64,000 nucleotides of DNA from a virus (IMGVR_UViG_3300027608_000014:84873-148872), one strand, 5' to 3'. Counted from the first letter of the stretch, positions 15,295 through 24,810 are shown. A program made the numbers and translations. Notes: generated from the letters alone by a model not told the origin.

Positions 15295-15644
15295 AAATCA
15301 AGAGCATCAATCATGCTGGCTTAAGGGCCAAACTATGGACAGTAAGAAGGCGCTATGCGTATTATATCCAAGGCTGCGCCAGCGATTTCCTTATCGGCAA
15401 GAATCACTCAGAGATCAACAGTGACACTGTGTCAATCAAGGTTGCTACGGAAATCCTAAAAGAACAACTTGAAAAGATCGCCCCGCAGCGAATCAAGTTC
15501 CTACGAAAAAGGATCATCAACGATGAACTGGAGGCCACCAGAATCCACGATGCCTTAACCAACCTAAGCCTCAAGCGACAAGACAAAAGAAACCTTGCAA
15601 AGAGAAAGGCATCAGCCTTGGCGCAGAACGCTTACTACAACTAA
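15291..15644 (+). CDS. Small basic hypothetical protein
   Basis: The product is 117 aa, Lys/Arg-rich and helical, beginning at an ATGA overlap with the RNase H gene. The C-terminal half is strongly basic (KRQDKRNLAKRK), suggesting nucleic-acid binding. No family recognised. Its coupling to RNase H makes it a candidate member of the RT locus. Confidence 0.5.
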   Translation: MKIKSINHAGLRAKLWTVRRRYAYYIQGCASDFLIGKNHSEINSDTVSIKVATEILKEQLEKIAPQRIKFLRKRIINDELEATRIHDALTNLSLKRQDKRNLAKRKASALAQNAYYN

Positions 15645-15645
15645 T

Positions 15646-15789
15646 ATGTTAAAAACCTATCAAGCTCAATACAAGGATGAGTGGTACCAGTTCTTATGCG
15701 TCAGTGGTTTTCATATGAACCCTGAGCGGCTAGGGAACATTAGAGGCGTACCGAGTATGAGAGTTCCTAGTTGCAAGGAGAAACTATAG
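15646..15789 (+). CDS. Small hypothetical protein
   Basis: The 47-aa ORF starts at the ATG at 15646, 1 nt after the upstream stop, and ends directly against the next ATG (15790). It has aromatic residues near the N-terminus. Support is tight spacing on both sides. Confidence 0.4.
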   Translation: MLKTYQAQYKDEWYQFLCVSGFHMNPERLGNIRGVPSMRVPSCKEKL

Positions 15790-15948
15790 ATGGCTTATGA
15801 TTATCTACAGAGTATAGAGGAAAAGCAGACGCTTCCTGAGCCAAAGATCTGTAATCACACACACCAAGAGCAGACCAACAGTGGATACCTAATCTGCTCT
15901 AGCTGTGGAAGATTAGACCCAGATAATGACCAAGATAAAGAGCAATAA
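15790..15948 (+). CDS. Small zinc-finger-like protein
   Basis: The 52-aa ORF starts at 15790, directly after the preceding stop. A CNHTH and CSSCG pair could bind one zinc ion, and the C-terminus is acidic. Possibly a small DNA- or protein-binding factor; no family recognised. Confidence 0.4.
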   Translation: MAYDYLQSIEEKQTLPEPKICNHTHQEQTNSGYLICSSCGRLDPDNDQDKEQ

Positions 15949-16005
15949 AATAAACACCTACAAGAGAGACCACACGGTCAATGTAAGTATAATAAAAAAA
16001 AATCT

Positions 16006-17109
16006 ATGAGTAATTTTAGGATCCTGTTAACGGCTGATTGCCACATCGGTAAAAATCAATACGGCTCATTTGAGCGCACCCAAGACTTTGCAGCAGTGCT
16101 TCCACAGATAGTACAGATAGCAAAGACTGAGGCTGTCGATCTTGTGGTGGTAGCCGGAGACTTGGCTGACGCTTATCACATTGGTGCCTTCTCCAGTAAG
16201 GCGATTCGCATTTTTGCTGACGACATGAATGAGGCTGGTATTCCAATGCTTATCATCGAGGGAAACCACGAGGCGCCCAAACTAGGACAGGAAAATAGAG
16301 CGGTTGCTCGAATTGACAGTCTTACTGATAAAGTTTTTCGCCCTTCAATGGCAACACTCTTTACTCACTTCAACGGTAAAGAGATTCGACTGGCAGCCGC
16401 CGACTGGATGCCTGCCACCAAACTACCAGACTTTTTGGACAGTCTTCCTTCGAGCCTTGATATACTTATCCTTCACCAAAGCTGTGAGGGGTTCCTGCCA
16501 AAGGTGGGACACACAGAGCTAAAGAAAGCCCAGCTGCTCAACAAAGCCAGAGTCATTGGGATTGGGGACCTACACATATCGAAGACACAGACACTAAGCG
16601 ATGGGTCCATCATCATCTCCCCAGGAAGCACAGAGCTGTGTGCTAGTGATGAGTCTACAGATAAGAGCGTAACGATCGTAGACATTGGAGATAAAATTTC
16701 TATCAGACAGGTGAAATTGGACACTAGAATGGTTGTCAAGTTTCGCATCTCTGAAGAAGCTTCTCTGACTGACGTTGATAGTCAACTCAGGGTCTTCGTG
16801 GATAGCAATCCATTGGTGTTCCTTGAGTACAGCAGTTCCATCAGACCGCTTGTGGAACTCAAACTTGTGGAGTGGGAAAACTTAGGTCTAACCCTGATCC
16901 AGTCAGATATGATTGTAGAGATTAATCTAAACGATAGATTTGTAGCTACCAAAGACAGTGCAAATGCAGAGATGGAGTCAATTATCGCAGAGAGACTGAA
17001 AGATCATCCACTCGAGCAAGATGCCAGCATTGCTCTGTGGAAATCCCCAAGCGCTGCTGAAGAAATTATTCAAAAACTAGAAAGTCAGATACGACAACAA
17101 TCACTATGA
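16006..17109 (+). CDS. sbcD: SbcD/gp47-like metallophosphoesterase nuclease
   Basis: The 367-aa product resembles the nuclease subunit of SbcCD (Mre11; T4 gp47), which processes DNA ends and hairpins with its SMC-like partner. The calcineurin-type motifs are all visible: ADCHIG (D11, H13), GDLADA (51-56), GNHEA (86-90), LHQSCEG, and a late GDLHIS. The SbcC-like partner is two genes downstream (18515), interrupted by a small gene and thyX. Hairpin-opening activity next to an array of hairpin templates is noteworthy but unproven as a link. Confidence 0.8.
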   Translation: MSNFRILLTADCHIGKNQYGSFERTQDFAAVLPQIVQIAKTEAVDLVVVAGDLADAYHIGAFSSKAIRIFADDMNEAGIPMLIIEGNHEAPKLGQENRAVARIDSLTDKVFRPSMATLFTHFNGKEIRLAAADWMPATKLPDFLDSLPSSLDILILHQSCEGFLPKVGHTELKKAQLLNKARVIGIGDLHISKTQTLSDGSIIISPGSTELCASDESTDKSVTIVDIGDKISIRQVKLDTRMVVKFRISEEASLTDVDSQLRVFVDSNPLVFLEYSSSIRPLVELKLVEWENLGLTLIQSDMIVEINLNDRFVATKDSANAEMESIIAERLKDHPLEQDASIALWKSPSAAEEIIQKLESQIRQQSL

Positions 17110-17486
17110 AAAAAGCACTAGCCAAATCCTGGGTCACGGCCCTCCGTAGCGGCAAATTCAAACAAGCAACAGGCGTACTAAAAACCACGGCAGACGCTCC
17201 ATGCCACTGCTGCCTTGGCGTTCTCTTGGAAGTATGCACCCAACAAAAGACATTCCAGGATCATCATAAAGAGATGAACTACGAACTAGAGAACAATACA
17301 TTGCTCAATGACGACATACTCGAGTTAGTAGGCCTTAGCAGTGACAATCAGTTCTTTCTTATCACCCATAATGATGGCGAAACCGATCCTTATACAAACA
17401 AAAATTGGCAAAAGTGGAGCTTCAATAGAATTGCCACCTGGATCGAGAAGAAGTTTGTAACCTCAACCAAGACAAAATCCAAGTAA
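17106..17486 (+). CDS. Conserved phage hypothetical protein
   Basis: The product is 126 aa. It opens with WVTALRSGKFKQATGVLK, followed by CHCCLGVLLEV and a C-terminal ATWIEKKF segment. This matches a widespread small phage family that I recognise by its ALRSG and CCLGVL motifs but whose function is unknown. Overlaps of 4 nt and 1 nt couple it to sbcD and thyX. Confidence 0.6.
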   Translation: MKKALAKSWVTALRSGKFKQATGVLKTTADAPCHCCLGVLLEVCTQQKTFQDHHKEMNYELENNTLLNDDILELVGLSSDNQFFLITHNDGETDPYTNKNWQKWSFNRIATWIEKKFVTSTKTKSK

Positions 17487-18499
17487 TGCACAAGACTAAC
17501 ATTGGCATCTTTAAGATTGCCCAAACCCGCGTCAACTGGCCAGCCGTTGCTGAATGGCTGACCTTCATCGGAGTCCAACTGCCCCTCGACGTAATCGGCC
17601 AGATTGGCACAGATGACGCCATGGACTTCATCGACCTACAAATGGGAGCCGGAGCGGGCGAAGGATGTCCGCCCGCTGTCGGAACTGATGCCTCCGCTCT
17701 CGTCGCTCTCTGCGGCAAGCGCTGCTACGCCAGCTTCGAGGTCGGGCTCAACCCCAACGTCTCGAAGATCCGCACCGATCATGCCGAGTATATCACTAAT
17801 GTACTCAAGAGTGGACATGGGTCTGTTTTGGAACATGCCACTTGGAGCTTTGCCATCGAGAACGTCAGCCGGGTCTTCACTGGTGAGATGAACCGTCATC
17901 GTGCCGGTGTTGCAATCAGTGAAGCGAGCATGCGCTATATCCGGTTTGACGACATTGGATTCACGATGCCGTCATCGCTAGAATTAACGCCCGAAGAAAG
18001 GGCGGCATTGCTGGAGGTGCGCGATGGCCTTGGTGGTGATCCAAACGATCTCGAGGGAATTGCAAGCCTTGTCGATCAAGAGTTAAATTTTCTGCAAACA
18101 GTTCTTTCTGAGTCTCAATTAGAGAAGGCAAAAGAGGGAGCCCGCAAAGTGGTCGCGTCGTCTATTTTTGCATCCGCATTCGCCAGTATGCAGAAGTGGA
18201 ATCTCGACCTCTGTAATATCTGGAAGATCGAGGAGATGACCGACTTCACCAAGAAGAAGCAACTCACCAGCATGTTCCGCCGGATCATCGGGATGGGTGT
18301 TTCTACTGGCGGTGTTTGGACTTTAAACGCTCGTGCCCTTCGTCACATCCTGGCGCTTCGAGGCTCTGTCCACGCCGAGGAGGAGATCTTTCACGTCTTC
18401 TCTAGGATTGCGGATATCATGATAGCCGACGAGCCATTGCTCTTCGGGGACTTCGTGAGAACTGAAGAGGGCTGGGTTCCTAAGTACCTTAAGGTCTAA
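17486..18499 (+). CDS. thyX: Flavin-dependent thymidylate synthase ThyX
   Basis: The 337-aa product should make dTMP from dUMP using FAD and methylene-tetrahydrofolate. The ThyX signature is visible at 137-151 (RHRAGVAISEASMRY, family form RHRxxSxxExSxRY), preceded by HGSVLEHATWSF and followed by a C-terminal NARALRHILALRGS segment. An N-terminal extension of about 70 residues precedes the usual core. It overlaps the upstream gene by 1 nt. Parts of this gene are GC-richer than its neighbours. Confidence 0.88.
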   Translation: MHKTNIGIFKIAQTRVNWPAVAEWLTFIGVQLPLDVIGQIGTDDAMDFIDLQMGAGAGEGCPPAVGTDASALVALCGKRCYASFEVGLNPNVSKIRTDHAEYITNVLKSGHGSVLEHATWSFAIENVSRVFTGEMNRHRAGVAISEASMRYIRFDDIGFTMPSSLELTPEERAALLEVRDGLGGDPNDLEGIASLVDQELNFLQTVLSESQLEKAKEGARKVVASSIFASAFASMQKWNLDLCNIWKIEEMTDFTKKKQLTSMFRRIIGMGVSTGGVWTLNARALRHILALRGSVHAEEEIFHVFSRIADIMIADEPLLFGDFVRTEEGWVPKYLKV

Positions 18500-18514
18500 T
18501 ATCTATTCAGCATC

Positions 18515-20593
18515 ATGAAAGCTAAAAAACTTCATCTAATAAATTACTGTCAACATCGTGATCTAACGGTGGAGTTTGATCCTGACGCCGGTCTCGTTGG
18601 GATCGTTGGAGAGATGGGCGCCGGTAAGAGCAATGTTGTTGGCGCCATCGCAGCAGCCATCTCCGGAAACTTTGACCGCAACAAAAAATCTCGCCTAGTA
18701 ACTCTAGGCGAGAAGGTTGGCAGCATTGACTTTAATATAGAGATTGAGCCTGGAGTTAACTACAACGTCTTCAGGAGCCTGAATACGTCTAAGGCCACGG
18801 TCGTTACTCCTGACGACGAAATCTCTGGAGCGGACTCTGTAACCCAGTTCTTACTTGATCGACTGCAGGTGGATCAGAGTGTTCTACAGAATATTGTATT
18901 TGTGAGACAGACCGAGATTTCTGAAATCCTATTTTGCCCTCCTAGTGAGCGAGATCGAATGGCAAGCAAGTTCTTTGGGTTAGAGAAAGCCGTGGCACTT
19001 GAGAAGGACATCTCAACTCGAATTAATGGGATCAACCTGATTACCCTTCCAGAGTCGGTGGCAAAGATTCGACAGAAGATCGGGCTTGCCCTTGATCGAG
19101 AGGCTATTTGGTCAGAAGAACTCAAGAGAATCGGAACCCCTGACACTGAAGAGCTCAAGTTACTTGAGACAACTCTAACACTCTATCTAGCTAATAACAA
19201 AGAGAGCGATGATCGAAAAGAATACGTAAGACACAGAGACGAGTTAAGGGCCAAGATTAAAACTCTCAACTCAACCTCTCTGAAGGACTCTATAGACGCA
19301 ATCCCAATTGACCGACTCAGGAGCAAGCTGAGTGAGGAACAGCGCAAGGCTGATCTGTATGCTCGAAGAGCAACCCTCAGTAAGGAGAAAGCTCGATTTA
19401 TTTCTGAGATAGAAAAGATCGGCTTGTCGCCAGTATTTGCTCAGGAGATCCAGGATCTGGAAATAGACATAGATCGAATCTCCAGACAGGAGTCAGTCAA
19501 TGAATCAGCTGTAACTCTTCGACAGCAGATGCTTGCAAAGATGAGCGCAGGCATAGCTCCAATCTGCGATACCTGCAATTCTCAGCTCTTACCAACGGGC
19601 TTACGTGACATGCAGAGTTTGGTGGATAATGATACATCAAAGAAAAAAGACACAGCGCGTCTGGCTTCACTCAGAGGCTCTCTATTACTGATGCGTCAGC
19701 GCCTTCTAGAATGGGAGAAAAGATCCTCGACGCCAAAGACCAGACTTCAAGAGGCGATCGACGAAGAGACATCCCTGGGTGAAGACCAGGGACCTGGAGA
19801 CCCAGAAAAGTGGAAAGGCATGATTGATACCTATAACGGCATGACCAAGAAACTAGCCAGCGACCAGGAAGAACTCGAGGATCTGCAGAAAACCCTTGAT
19901 GGGCTTTTAGAGCCTGACAGAAGTAATCAACAGGTTCCTGAGGACTTCGATCCTAGTGCGGCTCAGCTTAGGTCTCTTCAGATTCAGGCCCATATTCGCA
20001 ACACTCAAAAGGCTCAAGAGGAGCTAGTGATCGCTAAGACGGAACTAGAACTTCTCAATCAGAGCTTAGAGCGCGCCATAGCCATTGAGACTGAGAATTC
20101 AATACAGTCTGCCCTAAAGGTTAGTCTGATTCGTATTCGTCAGCAGTTTCATCCCGATGGGGCTCCCAGAGAGTTGATTGGTCGAAGGATTGAAAGAATG
20201 GAGCACAAGATCAATGAGTTGCTCTGCGCCTTCGATGCCAAGTTTACAGTATCAGCTAGTGGCGGATTTAGTTTTCTCGCTCACTTTAATAATAAAGCCG
20301 GGTCTATTGAGGCCGCCGAGCTGAGTGGTGGTGAAAAAATTATGCTTTCCATCTGCTTCAGAATTGCCTGTATTCAGACGTTCAGCAGTTCTGTTGGATT
20401 GATGGTCCTAGACGAGCCCACAGTGTGGTTGTCTAAGGCCGGAGTTGCTTCTTTTAAGAGGGTGTTGGATCGTATGAAGTCAATGTCTAAGGAATTAGGC
20501 TTTCAGTTTCTTATTATCACACACAGCGATGAGTTACTTGAATGCTTTGATCAAATCATAAACCTAGATGACCACAACAATAAACCTATGTAA
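18515..20593 (+). CDS. sbcC: SbcC/gp46-like SMC-family ATPase
   Basis: The 692-aa product is the ATPase partner of the SbcD-like nuclease (Rad50; T4 gp46). It shows Walker A GEMGAGKS (32-39), long coiled-coil arms, a zinc hook CDTC at 351-354, a late ELSGGEK signature and Walker B LMVLDEPT. The length is short for SbcC but normal for phage gp46-type proteins. Its 3' end overlaps the next gene by 26 nt. Confidence 0.85.
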   Translation: MKAKKLHLINYCQHRDLTVEFDPDAGLVGIVGEMGAGKSNVVGAIAAAISGNFDRNKKSRLVTLGEKVGSIDFNIEIEPGVNYNVFRSLNTSKATVVTPDDEISGADSVTQFLLDRLQVDQSVLQNIVFVRQTEISEILFCPPSERDRMASKFFGLEKAVALEKDISTRINGINLITLPESVAKIRQKIGLALDREAIWSEELKRIGTPDTEELKLLETTLTLYLANNKESDDRKEYVRHRDELRAKIKTLNSTSLKDSIDAIPIDRLRSKLSEEQRKADLYARRATLSKEKARFISEIEKIGLSPVFAQEIQDLEIDIDRISRQESVNESAVTLRQQMLAKMSAGIAPICDTCNSQLLPTGLRDMQSLVDNDTSKKKDTARLASLRGSLLLMRQRLLEWEKRSSTPKTRLQEAIDEETSLGEDQGPGDPEKWKGMIDTYNGMTKKLASDQEELEDLQKTLDGLLEPDRSNQQVPEDFDPSAAQLRSLQIQAHIRNTQKAQEELVIAKTELELLNQSLERAIAIETENSIQSALKVSLIRIRQQFHPDGAPRELIGRRIERMEHKINELLCAFDAKFTVSASGGFSFLAHFNNKAGSIEAAELSGGEKIMLSICFRIACIQTFSSSVGLMVLDEPTVWLSKAGVASFKRVLDRMKSMSKELGFQFLIITHSDELLECFDQIINLDDHNNKPM

Positions 20594-21362
20594 AAATGGA
20601 TGGGCAGAAAGAACACGAAAAGAAGAAAACAACCGTCGCGTTCGCATGGCTCTGTCAGAGAACATTTTAAGCTCAGACGAGTATCGAATGCTGTGCTTTC
20701 CGGCAGAGGGCTGGCTCTTTGAGCTGAGTCTGATGGATCGATTTGCTAGCGCCAAGTTCTCAATTACGGGACTGGAGTATAGCAAGAAGTTCTTTGATAA
20801 GTTCTACGCCACAGGAAATAGCATCAAGAAGGCAATTATAGATCAAGGAGACAGCACAGAGATCATTATTCCTGATCAACCATGCAGCCTTGAAAAGTAC
20901 GCAAGAACGTTCTCTGATAAGCCTTTCAATTTGATCTATGCTGACTGGATGGGAACCTGGGGCCTCACAAAGAAAAACGAGGTTGAACTCATCATGCAGA
21001 ATCGTATGATTGTATCAGGTGGACATCTGCTGATTACAATCAGCATGTGGAGGGGCGGTCGAGGACCATGTCACGAAGAGATTGCGGATCAAGTAGTTAG
21101 ACACATGGAGTTTCCTTCCCAGAAGGAGCCATTTCTTGTTGATAATAGTACTATTGAGTTTATCAAGTTGTCCAAGCATGGTAAGGAAAAAACATTTGGC
21201 GTTACACAGGTTATCAAGGATCTAGCTTCTGCCCATGGGCAAATGGCGACCCTTCAACAGGTATATTGTTACAAGGAGCCTAATGTTAAAAAGACAAAGA
21301 CGGCCCCATGTAAGACGTATATGCCGATGATAAGTATGCTTTTTCAAATTGATGAAGTGTAA
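20568..21362 (+). CDS. Putative Rossmann-fold (methyltransferase-like) protein
   Basis: The product is 264 aa. A pattern of alternating strands with FPAEGWLFELSL, then SITGLEYS, then NLIYADWMGTWGL and SGGHLLITISM looks like a class I SAM-dependent methyltransferase core without a textbook glycine loop. The substrate is unknown. It begins inside the sbcC gene and overlaps the following HD gene by 11 nt. Confidence 0.4.
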   Translation: MTTTINLCKNGWAERTRKEENNRRVRMALSENILSSDEYRMLCFPAEGWLFELSLMDRFASAKFSITGLEYSKKFFDKFYATGNSIKKAIIDQGDSTEIIIPDQPCSLEKYARTFSDKPFNLIYADWMGTWGLTKKNEVELIMQNRMIVSGGHLLITISMWRGGRGPCHEEIADQVVRHMEFPSQKEPFLVDNSTIEFIKLSKHGKEKTFGVTQVIKDLASAHGQMATLQQVYCYKEPNVKKTKTAPCKTYMPMISMLFQIDEV

Positions 21363-22080
21363 CGCACGAATCCTCAGAACAAGTCATGCCTACGGCAACA
21401 TTGTCATGGATGCCCATAGCCCCTCGGACCTACTCAGCAATAGCTCCTACACTGCAGAAGGTCACACACACAAGAAAGAAAATTGTAACTATAATCTCAA
21501 AGACTTTGACAAGGTCGTAGACGTAGACAGTAAGCCTTGGATCGTAACCTACACAGGAAAGAAGTATTGCCTTACCGATCCAGATCCAGGCAGTATTGAC
21601 GTTGAGACAATTGCTCACTCACTAAGCTTACTTTGCCGGTTTGCTGGGATGACTCGAGAGTTCTATAGTGTTGGAGATCACTCACTCCATGTGTGCGACC
21701 TACTCAAGGACATTTACCCCGACGACTACAGGCTGCAACTTCACGGACTAATTCACGACTTCACTGAAGGCCTGGGTCTAATGGATTGTATCCGACCACT
21801 CAAGGAGTTACTGCCGGTCTATCAGGACCTAGAGGCTAAAACTAAAACTGCAATCTATGCAGCCTTTGACCTGCTCATGCCTACTGATCAACAGGAGGTA
21901 CAGGTCAAGTGGGCAGACAACACCATGTTGGCGACCGAAGGACGAGATCTCTTGAACGATGGAGGCTACCAGTTAATTATCATTGAGCAGCCTCGAGCTG
22001 AAATTGTCAGGCCAAGACATCAGACCTTTGTTGAACAAGAGATAATTGCTCAGTACCTGAGACTACGAGCTTTAGTATGA
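21352..22080 (+). CDS. HD-domain phosphohydrolase
   Basis: The 242-aa product starts at the ATG at 21352. An HD core is visible: YSVGDHSLHVCDLL, LHGLIHDFTEGL with the paired His-Asp, PLKELLP and a late WADNTMLATEGRDLL. This order resembles YfbR-type 5'-nucleotidase/dNMP phosphohydrolases. A role in nucleotide salvage or nucleotide-pool control fits the neighbouring thyX. About 70 N-terminal residues are unassigned, so a later start is possible. Confidence 0.7.
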   Translation: MKCNARILRTSHAYGNIVMDAHSPSDLLSNSSYTAEGHTHKKENCNYNLKDFDKVVDVDSKPWIVTYTGKKYCLTDPDPGSIDVETIAHSLSLLCRFAGMTREFYSVGDHSLHVCDLLKDIYPDDYRLQLHGLIHDFTEGLGLMDCIRPLKELLPVYQDLEAKTKTAIYAAFDLLMPTDQQEVQVKWADNTMLATEGRDLLNDGGYQLIIIEQPRAEIVRPRHQTFVEQEIIAQYLRLRALV

Positions 22081-22532
22081 AGACGGTAGGATTCACTGGA
22101 ACACAGAAAGGATTTACCGACGCGCAACGGGACACCTTTGAATGTTTGATTAAATCGATCAAGGTCTCACAGTTCCATTCTGGTGACTGCATTGGTTGTG
22201 ACGAGCAGGCTTTTAAGATCGTACAGAAGGCGCATCCTAATGTCTGGATGGTAGTTCATCCACCGATCAAGCGACAGAAGAGGGCATTCTATAAACCCAG
22301 GCCGAACAGTGGTAAGATCCGTGAACCCCTAGACGGTCTTGTGCGTAATCACAATATTGTAGAGGAAACTAACTTGCTGATAGCCACTCCTGGGGAGATG
22401 ACGGAGAAACTTAGATCTGGTACTTGGGCGACAATCCGATGGGCCATAAAGAAACATAAGACAGCGGTGATTGTTTTTCCTGATGGAACGACTGAGTTAA
22501 AAAAAACCTATGAAGATCGACGACGCCTTTAA
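22077..22532 (+). CDS. SLOG-superfamily protein
   Basis: The product is 151 aa. It begins with TVGFTGTQKGFT and has FHSGDCIGCDEQAF, the DprA/SLOG-like nucleotide-binding Rossmann pattern, with IATPGEM and a C-terminal strand-helix. Phage SLOG proteins of this size are of unknown function; nucleotide or nucleotide-derivative binding is the family expectation. It overlaps both neighbours (ATGA upstream, 23 nt downstream). Confidence 0.6.
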   Translation: MKTVGFTGTQKGFTDAQRDTFECLIKSIKVSQFHSGDCIGCDEQAFKIVQKAHPNVWMVVHPPIKRQKRAFYKPRPNSGKIREPLDGLVRNHNIVEETNLLIATPGEMTEKLRSGTWATIRWAIKKHKTAVIVFPDGTTELKKTYEDRRRL

Positions 22533-23127
22533 TATCACAATGAAGACACTGCAGACGCTAAGTAATAGCGGTCACGACGTGATCTATGATTCGCTACAGA
22601 TGACTGATCAAGAAATTTATGAACTTGAATTTGATGATCGTCCACGAATTCATCCTCTAAAGTGGACACTGGTCAGTATTAGCACCACAGACCAGGCTCA
22701 ACTTGCTGCCGTGCAGCAAGCAGAAAAAGAGCTAGAGGAACTAGGAATCTTCTTTGATAAAAAAGGCTCCTGGGAGGGAGACCCCACATGTCTGGCTTCT
22801 ACGCGTGACTGGGAAATTGATTGGTCCTTTGGTGTAACAGATGCCGATGAGTCTGGCCCTAAAATCATCGAACTTCCGTGCTTTGATATTAAGATTCAGC
22901 TGTATGCCGATGGTCTCAGTGGAGAGATCTCCTCGAACCTAAAAGAGAGCAAAGAGGACGCCGAGTGCGATGGAGCACTCCAGCACTACAACACGGCCAT
23001 TCAGACCGTCCTCAATTTGATCCTGGCCCACGCCATTGCCGGTGTAGACATCCAGTCAGCAGCCTATCTTGAAGGAATTGATAGCACAGTATTTCACATA
23101 CAAGATCACTTAGAAGGCAATGAGTGA
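22510..23127 (+). CDS. Acidic hypothetical protein
   Basis: The product is 205 aa and strongly acidic, with helical segments at both ends and a beta-rich middle. It overlaps the SLOG gene and the helicase gene. No family recognised. Acidity and position suggest a protein-protein role, which is inference only. Confidence 0.5.
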   Translation: MKIDDAFNITMKTLQTLSNSGHDVIYDSLQMTDQEIYELEFDDRPRIHPLKWTLVSISTTDQAQLAAVQQAEKELEELGIFFDKKGSWEGDPTCLASTRDWEIDWSFGVTDADESGPKIIELPCFDIKIQLYADGLSGEISSNLKESKEDAECDGALQHYNTAIQTVLNLILAHAIAGVDIQSAAYLEGIDSTVFHIQDHLEGNE

Positions 23128-24565
23128 GCCAATCCAGCTGACCTCCGAAAAGGGGACCTTAAGGATATCAAGAGCCCTGCCAGAACTGACGAGCGTCCTG
23201 AGCTTCAGGCACACATTTGAGAAGCCTGGGGATACAGTTACATTCCGAGACAGGAAGACCGGAAAGGAAAAGACTATCGTCAAGCGTGGCAAGATCACCA
23301 GTCAGATCGAGCCGCTCTACATCGTTGGATCTGATAATTGTCTTTATACTCACGATGGATGCCTCTCCATGGTAATAGATACGTTGGTCAAACTAGGATT
23401 TCAGTATGAGTACGAGAGACTGAATCCGCAATGGCCAACGTACATAATTAATCGCGATGTCGTTAAAGGTCTATATCCAAACCAACGAGAAGGCATCGTA
23501 AGGTTACTCCTCTCTGTTGGCGGAGGCATGCTGGAGGCAGCAACCTCTATGGGCAAGACTAGGGTTATTGCAGCCTTGGTCAGAGCTTACCCAAATGAAA
23601 AGATCGTTATCATGACGCACCGACAATCTGTTGTTCGGGGTCTGGTAGCTAATCTAAATGACCTCCTCAAGGAGGACAAAATCGACGTGGGCATCTGTCA
23701 GGGTCCCAATCAGCGCCACACTAGAGTTACCGTCTCAACCATTGGCAGTGCCCATCATCTGGACGCTGGAGAGTGTCGAATATTTATCGCAGATGAGGTT
23801 CATCGCTTTGCCTCAGAGTCTGCCGCAGATACAGTTCTAAGTTTTACCAGGGCAGTAAAGTACGGAGTATCAGCAACTATCTCAGGAAAGTTTGCTGGAA
23901 CAACTAAGTTTCTCGAGAGCCTCTTTGGGCCAATCGTCTTTAAGGTAACTGACCAGGAGCTTGAGAGTGACGGCAAGGTTCCTCCAATTGACGCCTACTT
24001 CCTGTCTAATCCAGAGGGGCCAAGCGTAGACTTTCTTAATGGACCAACCCAAAAGAAGAGAGGTATCTGGGAGAATCTTCAAAGGAACATGTTGATCAAA
24101 CAAGTTATTGACCTAGCCCCAACAGACCAGCAGCTCCTGGTATTTGTGGAGACAAAGAAGCATCTTGATCAGATCGTACGTTTGTGCCCTGAGCTGGAGA
24201 TCTGTCACGCTGATCTGGGCGCCAAGGCCAGAAAGAGCATTGAGGAAAGGTTCACCTCTGGACAGGCTAAGCGAATCATTAGCACAGACTGTCTCTCAGA
24301 GGGAGTTGACCCCAGAGCCCTGATGATCATGATCGACGCTTCAGCAGTAAGAGGCGATTCTAGTCTAGTTCAAAAACGAGGAAGACTTCGCCGTCCAGGC
24401 AAAGCTAAAGGGGTCTTGATCAACTTCATGGATGAGTTTTCCGAAGTTTTTAATGCCAGAGCAGAAAAGAGAATCAAGGACCACAAATCCAGAGGAGACA
24501 CTGTCATTGAGATGGCCACCCCAGAGCAGATAAAATTCTTGGGTAGCTCTATTGATCCAGAGTAA
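23120..24565 (+). CDS. SF2 DNA/RNA helicase, UvsW-like
   Basis: The 481-aa product is a superfamily 2 helicase. Visible motifs: LYPNQREGIVRLL (Q-motif-like), SMGKTRV (motif I), VSTIGSAHHL, ADEVHRF (DEVH-type motif II), SATISGKF (motif III) and VQKRGRLRRPGK (motif VI). This resembles T4 UvsW-type branch-migration helicases used in recombination-dependent replication. It sits at the end of the SbcCD/ThyX block and is followed by a 353-nt noncoding structured region. Confidence 0.75.
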   Translation: MSEPIQLTSEKGTLRISRALPELTSVLSFRHTFEKPGDTVTFRDRKTGKEKTIVKRGKITSQIEPLYIVGSDNCLYTHDGCLSMVIDTLVKLGFQYEYERLNPQWPTYIINRDVVKGLYPNQREGIVRLLLSVGGGMLEAATSMGKTRVIAALVRAYPNEKIVIMTHRQSVVRGLVANLNDLLKEDKIDVGICQGPNQRHTRVTVSTIGSAHHLDAGECRIFIADEVHRFASESAADTVLSFTRAVKYGVSATISGKFAGTTKFLESLFGPIVFKVTDQELESDGKVPPIDAYFLSNPEGPSVDFLNGPTQKKRGIWENLQRNMLIKQVIDLAPTDQQLLVFVETKKHLDQIVRLCPELEICHADLGAKARKSIEERFTSGQAKRIISTDCLSEGVDPRALMIMIDASAVRGDSSLVQKRGRLRRPGKAKGVLINFMDEFSEVFNARAEKRIKDHKSRGDTVIEMATPEQIKFLGSSIDPE

Positions 24566-24570
24566 ATAAG

Positions 24571-24810
24571 GAGAGATCAGGGCAGACCTATTGGAAACAT
24601 CCCAAACAAAGCAATTCTTATTCACTACTCGTTCTACTTAGGACGTCTCGCGTGCCGCTCGAACATCCAAAGTAGAACGATGTGTTCTTAATAACTTTGG
24701 TTTGAGCTTTGTCGCAGCAGTCGCTTTGCTCCTGTCTTGCGCCGCAGGCTCAAACAAAGAACGCATGATGTGTGCGCGTCTGAAAAACCATTCGCGAAGG
24801 TAATTCAGTG
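24571..24810 (+). ncRNA. Candidate structured RNA after helicase gene
   Basis: The 353-nt gap 24566-24918 has no supported ORF. It holds a perfect 10-bp stem CGTTCTACTT/AAGTAGAACG (24630-24639 with 24670-24679). An overlapping alternative GAACATC/GATGTGTTC (24661-24687) excludes it, as in switch-like RNAs. A 12-bp stem CTTTGGTTTGAGC/GCTCAAACAAAG (24695-24707 with 24748-24759) and the palindrome TTCGCGAA (24791-24798) follow. The TGGC/GCA ends of the 13-kb units are not seen. Beyond 24810 I see only A/T-rich sequence. Confidence 0.5.

Noticed and set aside
22077-22532. SLOG protein as an effector of the RT system.
   Set aside because: SLOG-like proteins do occur in some defence systems, but this gene is about 7 kb from the array and belongs to another operon.
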